Assembly: GCF_000258765.1 (NCBI RefSeq) | Contig: NZ_AJLT01000025.1 | Location: 35,746-99,745, forward strand | Length of the DNA: 64,000 nt | DNA from: Gillisia marina | GTDB taxonomy: Bacteria; Bacteroidota; Bacteroidia; Flavobacteriales; Flavobacteriaceae | Direction: 5' to 3' | In this document: in pieces, positions 38,085-47,140 of the stretch | Position numbering within the stretch: the stretch's first letter is position 1 | How the letters are laid out: each line of letters starts with the position of its first letter | The notes under the pieces: model-generated | What the model was told of the DNA's origin: nothing | Database searches by the model: none | Seen by the model: only the letters and a program-made list of their open reading frames with translations | Made by a program: the position numbers and the translations under genes

Positions 38085-39826
38085 ATGGAAAATAAAAAGA
38101 TAATAATAATTGTATTAGCTACGCTAGTAATTGGTGCAGGCTTGGGTTGGTTAATAAAACCTTCCGCGACTTCATCAGAAAATGTAGCCATGGAATCTGA
38201 CGAACACGATCACGAAGGTGATTCTGTGGCAGAGATTTGGACGTGTTCTATGCATCCGCAAATTAGACAATCTGAGCCCGGAGATTGTCCTATCTGTGGA
38301 ATGGATCTAATTCCGCTAAAAAAGGAAGATTTGGGAGCCGATCCAGATAGCTATCAAATGAGTGAAAATGCCATAAAGTTGGCAAATATCACTTCAGAAA
38401 TAGTTGGAATGGGAAGTGCTTCCAAGGAATTAAGGTTAAATGGAAAAGTGCAGGTAGATGAGCGTAATGCATATTCTCAATCTACCCATATTCCTGGAAG
38501 AATTGAATCTTTGAGTATCAACTTTACCGGAGAAAAAGTTAGCCGTGGTCAAACCTTGGCCATGGTGTATTCCCCTGAATTGGTTACTGCTCAAGAGGAA
38601 TTGTTGCAAGCAGCGAGTATAAAGGAAAGCCAGCCGGAACTTTTTGAAGCCGCAAAAGAGAAATTAAGAAATTGGAAAATCGGGAATAACCAGATAGATC
38701 GAATTTTGGCAAATGGAAAAACAATCCAACGTTTTCCAATTGGAGCAGATGTAAATGGAATTGTAACCGAGAAAATGGTGGAGTTAGGTGATTATGTAGA
38801 GCGAGGAATGCCAATTTATGAGATCTCCGATCTTTCTAAGGTTTGGGTGCTTTTTGATCTTTATGAAAGTGAATTGGCATGGGTAAAAGAAGGAAGCAAA
38901 ATTAAATACACTGTAAATTCTTTACCGGGAGAAACTTTTGAGGGTACTATTAGTTTTATAGACCCTATTATTAATTCTCAAACCAGAGTAGCTTCTGCAA
39001 GAGTTGAGGTGAGTAATAAAGATGGCAGATTAAAACCGGAGATGTTTGTGTCTGGAGTTATTAAAAATGAAACTTCAATAAATGACACTCAGGAATTGGT
39101 TATCCCTAAATCTGCGGTGTTGTGGACGGGTAAACGCTCTGTGGTGTATATTAAAGAGACTGTAGACGGAAGATCCAGTTTTAAATTACGAGAGATCGTT
39201 TTGGGGCCTGGGTTAGGAGATTCTTATGTGGTTAAGGAGGGCTTGAGTGCTGGCGAAGAAATTGTTACCAATGGAACCTTTACCGTGGACGCTGCAGTTC
39301 AGCTTTCTGGCAGAACCAGTATGATGAGCCCTAGAGAGGAAGAAACCAAAAAAACTGACTCGTTTATTGCTATTACTATTTCAGAAAAAGAGAAAAAACA
39401 ATTTGAAGCTGTGCTATCCAACTACTTAAAATTTAAGGATGCCCTGGTGGCTGACGATTTTTCTTCAGCTAAAAAAATGGTAAACGAATTAGATAAGCAG
39501 ATTAAGGAGATAGAAAAATCTCAGTTTAAAGAAGAAGCTGCAAAGATCTGGGAAAGTTTTCAGAAGGAATTGCTGAAATCTACAAAAGTGATGTCTTCTG
39601 CTAAAGATATCCAGGAAATGAGAAATAATTTTGATGAACTCTCAGAAACCACAATTGGATGGTAAATACTTTTCAACTAGTAAATAAAGAGCTTTATGTA
39701 CTGCATTGCCCAATGGCAAATAGCAATAAAGGGGCTTTTTGGCTAAGTGCATCTTCCGAAGTTAAAAATCCATACTATGGAAGCGCTATGTTGACCTGCG
39801 GAGAAGTAAAGGACACTATAAAATAA
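38085..39826 (+). pseudogene. cusB: CusB-type RND membrane-fusion protein with heavy-metal-binding and DUF3347 domains, one-base frameshift near the end
   Basis: About 580 aa when corrected. An N-terminal helix (4-23) is followed by a His/Asp-rich stretch and a heavy-metal-binding domain TCSMHPQI...[10 protein letters not shown] (C54, H57, C68, C71). Then come the barrel-sandwich and beta-barrel regions of the adaptor, and a C-terminal DUF3347. The given frame stops at 39663-39665. One added base near 39656-39660 continues through [16 protein letters not shown] and [14 protein letters not shown], the cysteine-bearing end of DUF3347. The adaptor itself is complete upstream of the break, so even the truncated form could work. 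Confidence 0.85.
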
Positions 39827-39892
39827 TTGTATAAAAACAAGAAATTCTTAATCATCTAGTATAAATAAAAACCATTAATTAAAGATTTAGAT

Positions 39893-40477
39893 ATGAAAAA
39901 GACAATTATAACAGGGTGCATCGCATTATTAAGTTTAAATGCTTTTGCACAAAATGAACATTCTAATCATGAGATGCATAGTGAATCAAAGAAGGAAGCT
40001 ACCACTCCTAAAAAAGTATTGAGTCCGCATACCAGTGCAATGGCAATGGTTGGAGATGCACATGTGCATATAGATTATTCTTCGCCAAGTGTGAGAAACA
40101 GAATGGTTTTTGGCGGATTGGTTGGTTATAATTCTGTTTGGCAAGCGGGTGCTCACAAAGCAACCTGGATAGAGACAAACAAAGCTTTGAAGATTGATGG
40201 GGAAATTTTACCTGCCGGGAAATATGGCTTTTTTGTAGTGCCCGGTAAAGAAACCTGGAAAGTGATGTTCAACACTCATTGGGACCAACATGGGAAGGAT
40301 GAATATAATGCTAAGCAAGATGTGTTGGCATTAAATGTAAAACCTATTACGTTGGAAGAAATACAAGAATCATTAAAATATACAGTAGAAGATAAAAGGA
40401 ATAAAAAAGGTTTGATCTCCTTAGTATGGGAAAAATCTAAAATTGAGATTCCGTTCGAGGTTGTTTCAGAAAAATAA
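39893..40477 (+). CDS. DUF2911 domain periplasmic protein
   Basis: A 194-aa secreted protein: a signal peptide ending at AFAQ, a His/Met-rich mature start (NEHSNHEMHSESK), then a DUF2911 domain (SPSVRNRMVFGGLVGYNSVW, LPAGKYGFFVVPG). The family has no established function. The histidine-rich leader is unusual and suits metal binding, in line with the copper genes around it; that link is an inference. Confidence 0.85.
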   Translation: MKKTIITGCIALLSLNAFAQNEHSNHEMHSESKKEATTPKKVLSPHTSAMAMVGDAHVHIDYSSPSVRNRMVFGGLVGYNSVWQAGAHKATWIETNKALKIDGEILPAGKYGFFVVPGKETWKVMFNTHWDQHGKDEYNAKQDVLALNVKPITLEEIQESLKYTVEDKRNKKGLISLVWEKSKIEIPFEVVSEK

Positions 40478-40502
40478 GTTTTCATTTTTAAGTAATAGCC
40501 GA

Positions 40503-41072
40503 ATGATCAAGGAGTATTATATAAAGAACATGGTTTGCAACCGATGCATCAAGGTGGTACGGAATGAGCTACTTGCTCAAGAGGTAGATGTTCTGGAGGT
40601 TATTTTGGGTAAAGTGACTATTGATACCTATGATGAGGAGTTAACATTGCTAAAATTAAATAAGGTTTTGGCTGAAAATGGTTTCTTACTCATCAGCAGC
40701 CCGGAGAATATAATCACCGAGGAGGTTAAAATTGAATTGATCAAACTCTTAGATAAGCTGCCACTAAATGTTCAAGGAAATCTGTCCGATTTACTTTCTT
40801 CAAAATTAAATTCTGACTATTCTAAGATAAGTAAGATTTTTTCCACAACAGAAAAAATTACAATCGAGAAATATTTTATAAAACTGAAGATCGAAAAGAT
40901 CAAGGAATTAATTCAGTCTAAAGAATTTAATTTCACAGAGATAAGTCAGTTGTTGGATTATAATAACATGAATTATTTATCCCGTCAGTTTAAAAATGAA
41001 ACAGGGATGAGCTTAACTGAGTATAAAAGTTTAAATGGGAAAGTGCGAAATTCCTTAGACCAAATAATATAA
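40503..41072 (+). CDS. HMA-like/AraC fusion regulator (first copy)
   Basis: A 189-aa protein. The N-terminal 70 residues resemble an HMA ferredoxin-like domain with YYIKNMVCNRC (C12/C15) in the place of GMTCxxC. A linker (about 75-100) leads to an AraC-type helix-turn-helix: LSSKLNSDYSKISKIFS and ISQLLDYNNMNYLSRQFKNETGMSL. There is no sugar-binding cupin domain. It should be a cytoplasmic metal-sensing activator of the copper genes; this is inferred. ATG at 40503 is chosen because the frame from 40443 would overlap the DUF2911 gene. A paralogue is at 43255. Confidence 0.82.
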   Translation: MIKEYYIKNMVCNRCIKVVRNELLAQEVDVLEVILGKVTIDTYDEELTLLKLNKVLAENGFLLISSPENIITEEVKIELIKLLDKLPLNVQGNLSDLLSSKLNSDYSKISKIFSTTEKITIEKYFIKLKIEKIKELIQSKEFNFTEISQLLDYNNMNYLSRQFKNETGMSLTEYKSLNGKVRNSLDQII

Positions 41073-41147
41073 ATAGTATCCAAAATTTTAACAACCTAAG
41101 CTTCAGTTATACAATACTTTAGTTAGATAACCAAAAACTAATCGGAA

Positions 41148-41645
41148 ATGAATTCAAAAGAAAAGAGTCAACACGAAATGAGTGGTAACAACTATCCTAA
41201 GTTCTACTTAATGCTTGGTTTATCCTTTGTTGCTATGTACATCACGATGTACTTAAATACCTATCAAATAGATCATGTGTATTTTAGTTTAACTCGTTTT
41301 TATATGAGTTGTTTAGGCATTTCTGCAATGGCTATAATTATGTTGTCTCTCATGCTAAACATGTATAAAAACAGAAAGAAAAATATTGCCATCTATGTAG
41401 GAAGTTTAGTGTTGTTTTTAGGAGCATTAGGATTGGTAAGAGCCCAAAGCCCAATAATTGGAGACGTATTATGGATGAAAGCAATGATTCCACACCACTC
41501 AATAGCAATTTTAACAAGCGAGCGTGCGGATATTGAAGATCCAGAGGTGAAGAAATTGGCTGAAGACATTATAAAGGCTCAAAAAAAGGAAATATTAGAG
41601 ATGAAAAGAATGATTGAAAGATTGGAGAATTCAAGTAAAAATTAA
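41148..41645 (+). CDS. DUF305 family membrane protein
   Basis: A 165-aa protein with about three N-terminal helices (20-37, 50-72, 81-98) followed by a DUF305 helical domain. That domain carries MKAMIPHHSIAILTSERA, the family histidine motif, and a C-terminal charged helix. Bacterial DUF305 proteins often occur with copper resistance genes and the domain may bind metal through the HH pair and methionines. It stands between the HMA-AraC gene and the PepSY gene. Confidence 0.85.
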   Translation: MNSKEKSQHEMSGNNYPKFYLMLGLSFVAMYITMYLNTYQIDHVYFSLTRFYMSCLGISAMAIIMLSLMLNMYKNRKKNIAIYVGSLVLFLGALGLVRAQSPIIGDVLWMKAMIPHHSIAILTSERADIEDPEVKKLAEDIIKAQKKEILEMKRMIERLENSSKN

Positions 41646-41770
41646 AACATGTTTAAAAACCTCTGAAATTGCTTGCAAACTGAATCTTTTGAAAAAAATC
41701 TCATCAAAATAGTTGTTAGAAAGGATTAACTGAATAACCCCAAATAAATTATTTAAAATAACTAAGCCAA

Positions 41771-42505
41771 ATGGTAAAAAGACAAACAGCACTAAAAATT
41801 AGAAAAACCCATAGATACTTAGGTTTGTTTATAGGAGTTCAGTTTTTAATGTGGACCATAAGTGGTCTCTATTTTAGTTGGACAGATATAGATGAAATTC
41901 ATGGAGATCATTTTCTAAAATCTTCAACCGAAGAAAACTCCTTTACAGATTTAGTGAGCCCATCAAAATTGAAATTTAATTCTGCTATAAATTCTCTTGA
42001 GCTTAAGGAGATCGCAGGTGATCCTTATTACTGGGTAAATAACACCCTTCTTTTTAATGCCCGAACCGGAGTTAAAAAAGATGAAGTTTCTAAAGAGGAT
42101 GCGATTGCAATTTCTAATAAACATGTATTGGAGGAGTTGGAAATTATAGATATTAAAAGGATTACCGATACAGATTCTCATCATGAATACAGAGGAAAAC
42201 CGCTTCCTGCTTATGTAATTTCCTACGATTCGTTTGAAAACATTAAAGCTTATGTTGCCGTAGAAAATGGTAAATTTGAAAGTATTCGGCATAGAGATTG
42301 GAGATGGTTCGACTTTCTGTGGATGACGCATACTATGGATTATGAAGGTAGAGATGATTTTAATAACTTACTTTTGCGTGCATTTTCTTTACTTGGATTA
42401 TTAACGGTATTAAGTGGTTTTACACTTTGGTATACCTCTTCCCCGAGTATTAGAAAAATTTTTAATAAGAATAAAAAGAAGAATAAAAATGAGAAAACAA
42501 GTTAG
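41771..42505 (+). CDS. PepSY-associated membrane protein
   Basis: A 244-aa protein with helices at about 15-35 and 203-222 and a periplasmic PepSY-type region between. HRYLGLFIGVQFLMWTISGLYFSW is spread over the first helix. The second part has WRWFDFLWMTHTMDY. PepSY_TM proteins are linked to metal reduction or redox at the inner membrane, which fits the island. The gene overlaps the following DUF3347 gene by 17 bp. Confidence 0.82.
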   Translation: MVKRQTALKIRKTHRYLGLFIGVQFLMWTISGLYFSWTDIDEIHGDHFLKSSTEENSFTDLVSPSKLKFNSAINSLELKEIAGDPYYWVNNTLLFNARTGVKKDEVSKEDAIAISNKHVLEELEIIDIKRITDTDSHHEYRGKPLPAYVISYDSFENIKAYVAVENGKFESIRHRDWRWFDFLWMTHTMDYEGRDDFNNLLLRAFSLLGLLTVLSGFTLWYTSSPSIRKIFNKNKKKNKNEKTS

Positions 42506-43070
42506 AAACGGATTAATGGTTGCTGCATTAGTAGCTAGTTTTGGGTTTTATTCCTGTGGAGAGAACAAGGATAAAAATGAAGAGAACACAACTGTAATGG
42601 ATGAAAAAATGAATTCTGAAGACCATTCAGATTCTTCTGAAATTATGAATGTGGAGGATGTGATAAATGTTCAGTTCAAGGAAACTACCACTCAAGCTGC
42701 TTTCGAGCATTACATCGGAATTAAATCGGCTTTAGTGGCTTCAGATAATACGGAAGCTCAGAAACATGCTGGTATGTTGTTGGAAAGTTTAACCGAGGCT
42801 AAAGCAGAGCAAACATTATTGGATGCTACAAAACAATTAGTGGAAGCAACAGATATTGACAAACAAAGACAAGCTTTTTCTAAGATCACACAAGGAATGG
42901 AAACAGTTTTAGCAGGAGCCTTGTCCTCTGGTGAGATTTACAAGCAATTTTGCCCTATGGCTTTTGAAGGAAAAGGTGATTACTGGTATTCTACCTCATC
43001 AGAAATAAGAAACCCATATTTTGGCGATAAAATGTTGAAATGTGGAAGAGTAGAGGAAGTGCTTAATTAA
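42489..43070 (+). CDS. DUF3347 lipoprotein
   Basis: About 193 aa with a lipoprotein signal (ASFGFYSC) and an acidic linker (EENTTVMDEKMNSEDHSDSSE). DUF3347 follows, ending in QFCPMAFEGKGDYWY and NPYFGDKMLKCGRV. The same C-terminal signature, CPMA and a C-terminal Cys, is found at the end of the CusB gene in this island. A role in periplasmic copper handling alongside CusB is inferred. The ATG lies within the end of the PepSY gene. Confidence 0.82.
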   Translation: MRKQVRNGLMVAALVASFGFYSCGENKDKNEENTTVMDEKMNSEDHSDSSEIMNVEDVINVQFKETTTQAAFEHYIGIKSALVASDNTEAQKHAGMLLESLTEAKAEQTLLDATKQLVEATDIDKQRQAFSKITQGMETVLAGALSSGEIYKQFCPMAFEGKGDYWYSTSSEIRNPYFGDKMLKCGRVEEVLN

Positions 43071-43254
43071 ACCTCATTGAGGGTTTAATATTAATAATTC
43101 CCGACAGCTCTGCACAAATTATTCAGGAAGATTTGTCCTGAAGTTCTTGATTGAGCAGTTTGTAAAAATTTAGGCCTATCTCTTCATCTTGTTCTAATTT
43201 TTGGATTGCAATAGATAGGCTTAAATATTTTAATAAATTCAATTTTAAAATAAC

Positions 43255-43820
43255 TTGGATAGTAAGAAGCTACATATTAAAAACATGGTTTGCGATCGTT
43301 GTATTCTTTCTGTGCGAGAGATATTACAGCGCAATGATGTTTCGTTTCATACCATTACCTTAGGGACCATCGAGCTTCAAGACTCTTTAGATTCTTCAAA
43401 AATAATGGAGCTTCAAAAGGAATTTAAAAAAGTGGGTTTCGAAATACTTTCAGAAAAAAATGAGCGTATTGTCAAGCAAATAAAAGCGATTATTTTAAAA
43501 GAAATTTTTGAGTCCGACTCTAATAGAAATCAGAACCTTTCTGTGATATTAACCGAAAAGCTTCATTTTGATTATAGTCATTTGAGTGCTATTTTCTCTA
43601 AAACTGAAGGTAAAAGCATTCAAAAATATCAAAACGAATTAAAAGTAGAACGCATCAAAGAATTGTTGGAATACGATGAACTCAGTATTTCCGAAATAGC
43701 AGCAGATCTAGCTTTGGAAGTGCTGCCTACCTTTCTACACAATTTAAAAACAGCACCGGGATTACTCCTTCTCAATATAAAAAATCCCAGAAAGGCCGTA
43801 ACACGCTGGATACCTTTTAA
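43255..43820 (+). pseudogene. HMA-like/AraC fusion regulator (second copy), interrupted by one-base frameshift
   Basis: About 188 aa when corrected, nearly the same length as its paralogue at 40503. It starts at TTG and has LHIKNMVCDRC (C13/C16) in the HMA-like part, then LTEKLHFDYSHLSAIFS and the helix-turn-helix. As given, the frame departs after EIAADLA and ends at 43839. One base inserted near 43708-43715 restores FGSAAYLSTQFKNSTGITPS and ends at TAA 43818-43820. That is the canonical AraC recognition helix, so the gene is probably intact. It lies upstream of the four-helix copper protein gene and copA. Confidence 0.82.
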
Positions 43821-43916
43821 ACTTTCAATATTTTCATAATTTTTTGCCATAATTTTAAAAGTCTTTGATGGTCGCATTAAGTAACTTTAGTTTTTATTAA
43901 CCATTAAACTGAAATT

Positions 43917-44237
43917 ATGAGAAATGAGAAATTAATCCAAGCATTAGGTAATTGTATTAACCATTGCAATTATTGTGCTGATGCCTGTTTAGATGAAGAA
44001 AATGTTAAAATGATGGTAGATTGCATTCGGTTAGATCGCGTTTGTGCCGAAGCCTGTGCAGCTTTAAATCAGATTTTAGCGACTAACTTTAAAGACGTTC
44101 AGGGTTTAGTTGATTACTGTAAAAGAGTGTGTATTGCCTGTGCTGAGGAGTGCGGAAAACATGATCATCAGCATTGTAAAGATTGTGCGAAGGCATGCAG
44201 AGAATGTGTAGAAGCGTGCGATGCGTATGCTGCATAA
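43917..44237 (+). CDS. Four-helix-bundle copper-binding protein (DUF326/Csp-like)
   Basis: A 106-aa protein with 16 cysteines, arranged as repeated CxxxC pairs along helices (CINHCNYCADAC, VCAEACAA, CIACAEECG, CKDCAKACRECVEAC). This is the pattern of copper storage (Csp) and related DUF326 proteins that hold many Cu(I) ions inside a four-helix bundle. No signal peptide is seen, so it should act in the cytoplasm as a Cu(I) buffer. copA follows 66 bp downstream, with a terminator hairpin between them. Confidence 0.92.
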   Translation: MRNEKLIQALGNCINHCNYCADACLDEENVKMMVDCIRLDRVCAEACAALNQILATNFKDVQGLVDYCKRVCIACAEECGKHDHQHCKDCAKACRECVEACDAYAA

Positions 44238-44263
44238 TTAAAATTTTGCAGTTTTAATAATCT

Positions 44264-44292
44264 CAAAACCTGGATTCGTCTAGGTTTTTTTG
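44264..44292 (+). terminator. Hairpin with T run between the copper-storage gene and copA
   Basis: AAAACCTGGA and TCTAGGTTTT pair around TTCG, followed by seven T. It ends 11 bp before the copA start codon, so it may set the ratio of the two transcripts, or copA may have its own promoter. Confidence 0.6.
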
Positions 44293-44303
44293 AATCAAGG
44301 AAA

Positions 44304-46811
44304 ATGAAACATACATATACAATTACCGGGATGACCTGCAATGGTTGTAGAACCCACGTGGAAAAAACTTTAAAAGAAGTAGAAGGGGTTTCTAATGCAC
44401 ATGTAGATCTTAATAAAGCAGCAGCCGAAATTGAAATGGATTCTCATATAGAATTGAAGCAGTTTCAAAAGGCCTTAAAGGAGGATGGAGGAAGTTATCA
44501 AATCCATAATCTTAGGGAAGCACCTGCTGAGAATAATGGAGAGTCGGTAACAAAAATCGAAACCGGAAAAGAAGGAACAGGTACTTTTTATTGCCCTATG
44601 CATTGCGAAGGAGATAAAACCTATAAACAGCCGGGTGATTGTCCCGTGTGCGGAATGGATCTAGTGGAAGAAATGAGCTTGAAAGCTTCCTCGACTAAAT
44701 ATACATGCCCTATGCATCCTGAAATAATTAAGGATGAACCCGGAAATTGTCCTATCTGTGGGATGGATTTAGTGCCTATGGAAGCAGATGTTACTGCTGA
44801 AGCAAAAACATACCGGAAACTCCTCAAAAAATTCTGGGTTGCGGTAATCTTTACCCTCCCAATATTTCTTATTGCGATGTCTGAGATGATTCCAGGCAAC
44901 CCAATGCATGATTGGTTGGATATGAAAGCTTGGAACTGGATCCAGTTCGGACTTTCTATTCCGGTTGTGTTTTATGCTACTTGGATGTTCTTTGAACGTG
45001 CTTATAGATCTATTATAACCTGGAATCTCAATATGTTCACTTTGATTGGGATTGGTGCTGGGGTCGCTTGGATTTTTAGTATAGTGGGATTGTTGTTGCC
45101 AGATCTTTTTCCAGATCAGTTTAAGACTGAAATGGGGACGGTTCATATGTATTTTGAAGCAGCAACTGTAATTCTTACGTTAGTGCTTTTAGGACAGTTG
45201 TTGGAAGCCAGAGCACATAGCCGGACCAATAGTGCTATCAAGGAACTGTTAAAATTGGCTCCAAATAAGGCATATAGAATAGTGGATGGGGTGGAAGAAG
45301 AAGTTCCAACCGATAAGATTGTAGTAGGAGACTTACTTAGAGTAAAACCGGGAGATAAGATACCTGTAGATGGAATTATTGAAAAAGGAAATAGCAGTCT
45401 GGATGAATCCATGATTACGGGAGAGCCTATTCCAGTAGATAAAGCTGAAGGAGATAAAGTGAGTTCCGGTACCATTAATGGGAATCAGAGTTTTACAATG
45501 ATTGCTGAAAAAGTTGGAAATGAGACTTTATTGGCACAAATTATAAAAATGGTAAATGATGCCAGTCGATCCCAAGCTCCTATTCAAAAGTTGGCAGATA
45601 GAATTTCCGGATATTTTGTGCCTATTGTTGTAATAATCTCAGCAATCACCTTTGCTGTTTGGGCGATTTATGGTCCCGAGCCTGCATATGCTTATGCGAT
45701 GATAAATGCCATTGCTGTCTTGATAATTGCCTGTCCTTGTGCCTTAGGTTTGGCTACACCAATGTCGGTTATGGTTGGAGTTGGGAAAGGAGCTCAAAAT
45801 GGAGTGCTAATTAAAAATGCACAAGCCTTGGAGCAAATGGATAAGGTAGATGTGCTTATTATTGATAAAACAGGAACCATCACAGAAGGGAAACCCTCTG
45901 TTGAAAAAGTAGTTTCCTTGAGTTCTTCTTATTCTAAAGATGAGGTTTTAGAATATATAGCTTCTGTAAATGCAATGAGTGAGCATCCTTTGGCGGAAGC
46001 TACTGTGAAGTATGCCAAAGCGAAAGATGTGATTTTAAAGGAAGCCTCTAGTTTTAATTCGGTTACAGGAAAAGGAGTGACAGGAGTAGTAGAGGGAAAA
46101 ACTGTAGCTATTGGGAATGATAAATTGATGAAAGTTGCTGAAGCTAATATCACTTCAGAATTCAAAAGTCAAGTTGAAACAGAGCAAGAGCAGGGTAAAA
46201 CGGTTTCTTATATTTCAGTAGATAAAGAGATTGTCGGCTATATCACGATCACAGATCCTATTAAGAAAACCAGTGCCAATGCAATTAAAGAATTAATGGA
46301 GGATGGGATTGAGGTGATAATGCTTACCGGAGATAATGAAAAAACAGCTAAAGCCGTGGCAGATCAACTTCACTTATCTGGTTTTAAAGCGGGAATGTTG
46401 CCGGAAGATAAACTGAACGAAGTAAAGCGACTACAAGCTGAAGGTAAATTAGTAGCGATGGCGGGAGATGGAATTAACGATGCTCCGGCTTTGGCTCAAT
46501 CGAATGTTGGGATTGCGATGGGGACCGGGACAGACGTTGCTATAGAAAGTGCAAAGATCACTTTGGTGAAAGGTGACTTACAAGGAGTTGTAAAAGCTAA
46601 GCGCCTAAGTGAGAAAGTAATGCGAAATATTAAGCAGAACCTATTTTTCGCTTTAATATATAATACATTGGGAGTGCCTATTGCAGCCGGAGTTTTATAT
46701 CCTTTTTTCGGCTTGTTGCTTTCCCCAATGATCGCAGCTTTAGCAATGAGTTTTAGTTCGGTTTCTGTTATTGCAAATGCTTTAAGATTAAGAACAGCAA
46801 GGGTTAATTAA
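44304..46811 (+). CDS. copA: Copper-translocating P1B-type ATPase with HMA and two heavy-metal-binding domains
   Basis: An 835-aa ATPase. An N-terminal HMA domain has GMTCNGC (C12/C15). Two Cys/His heavy-metal-binding domains follow at about 97-120 ([16 protein letters not shown]) and 134-158 ([19 protein letters not shown]). Then come the membrane and catalytic parts: TGEP actuator, CPC in [12 protein letters not shown] (C477/C479), DKTGT (D521), SEHPLA and GDGINDAPA. The CPC motif and the metal modules indicate Cu(I)/Ag(I) export to the periplasm, from where CusAB-TolC can remove it. It is the last plus-strand gene of the island, closed by a strong terminator. Confidence 0.96.
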   Translation: MKHTYTITGMTCNGCRTHVEKTLKEVEGVSNAHVDLNKAAAEIEMDSHIELKQFQKALKEDGGSYQIHNLREAPAENNGESVTKIETGKEGTGTFYCPMHCEGDKTYKQPGDCPVCGMDLVEEMSLKASSTKYTCPMHPEIIKDEPGNCPICGMDLVPMEADVTAEAKTYRKLLKKFWVAVIFTLPIFLIAMSEMIPGNPMHDWLDMKAWNWIQFGLSIPVVFYATWMFFERAYRSIITWNLNMFTLIGIGAGVAWIFSIVGLLLPDLFPDQFKTEMGTVHMYFEAATVILTLVLLGQLLEARAHSRTNSAIKELLKLAPNKAYRIVDGVEEEVPTDKIVVGDLLRVKPGDKIPVDGIIEKGNSSLDESMITGEPIPVDKAEGDKVSSGTINGNQSFTMIAEKVGNETLLAQIIKMVNDASRSQAPIQKLADRISGYFVPIVVIISAITFAVWAIYGPEPAYAYAMINAIAVLIIACPCALGLATPMSVMVGVGKGAQNGVLIKNAQALEQMDKVDVLIIDKTGTITEGKPSVEKVVSLSSSYSKDEVLEYIASVNAMSEHPLAEATVKYAKAKDVILKEASSFNSVTGKGVTGVVEGKTVAIGNDKLMKVAEANITSEFKSQVETEQEQGKTVSYISVDKEIVGYITITDPIKKTSANAIKELMEDGIEVIMLTGDNEKTAKAVADQLHLSGFKAGMLPEDKLNEVKRLQAEGKLVAMAGDGINDAPALAQSNVGIAMGTGTDVAIESAKITLVKGDLQGVVKAKRLSEKVMRNIKQNLFFALIYNTLGVPIAAGVLYPFFGLLLSPMIAALAMSFSSVSVIANALRLRTARVN

Positions 46812-46823
46812 GAATATCAAATT

Positions 46824-46853
46824 AAAAAAAAGCCACCTTAAGGGTGGCTTTTG
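46824..46853 (+). terminator. Rho-independent terminator after copA
   Basis: AAAAGCCACC and GGTGGCTTTT form a tight stem 12 bp or so after the stop codon, with flanking A and T runs. Confidence 0.85.
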
Positions 46854-46944
46854 GGCTATAATAAACTAGAATATGAAATCAATTTTATATTCTATAGTTC
46901 TTAGACTCCCGGATTTTAAAAAGGTTTAATGAAAATATCCCATT

Positions 46945-47089
46945 TTTGTCCAAATACTACTTTCGTCAACCTAAATTTATTTCAGGGTCTTCATAATCTA
47001 TTGATTTTTATTGTAAGGAGATTCTGAAACTCCCAGAGCACCGGGACATAATGAGCTCCTTTTTCAGTTTAGGATACTTTATGGACAAA
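46945..47089 (-). repeat. MITE-like repeat, copy B (inverted relative to copy A)
   Basis: It is bounded by TTTGTCC and GGACAAA, a 7-bp perfect terminal inverted repeat that extends imperfectly inward. Read on the minus strand it aligns with copy A at 37918-38051 through TAAAGTA, TAAACTG, GTTTCAGAATCTC, AAATCAATA, GACCCTGAAA and TTGACGAAAGTA, with an altered central segment. Confidence 0.8.
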
Positions 47090-47120
47090 TAAAAACCGGC
47101 AATTTGCCGGTTTTTATTTT
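47088..47120. terminator. Terminator of the Spy-like gene
   Basis: AAAAACCGGC and GCCGGTTTTT pair around AATTT, with A/T runs on both sides, so it can work in both directions. It lies just after the stop codon at 47141 on the minus strand. Confidence 0.85.
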
Positions 47121-47140
47121 TAAAGAATGAAAGTTAAAAA

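Larger units (their letters stand above)
46812..47140. other. 329-bp interval at the end of the metal island
   Basis: It holds the copA terminator, MITE-like repeat copy B (46945-47089) and the terminator of the convergent Spy-like gene. No coding sequence is seen. Confidence 0.7.

Noticed and set aside
40443..40502. Longer N-terminus of the first HMA-AraC regulator
   Set aside because: It would overlap the DUF2911 gene and adds residues with no family match; the HMA-like part begins normally at 40503.
43071..43254. Possible gene upstream of the second HMA-AraC regulator
   Set aside because: Only short frames; apart from a small CCTCATTGAGG palindrome after the DUF3347 gene nothing is evident.
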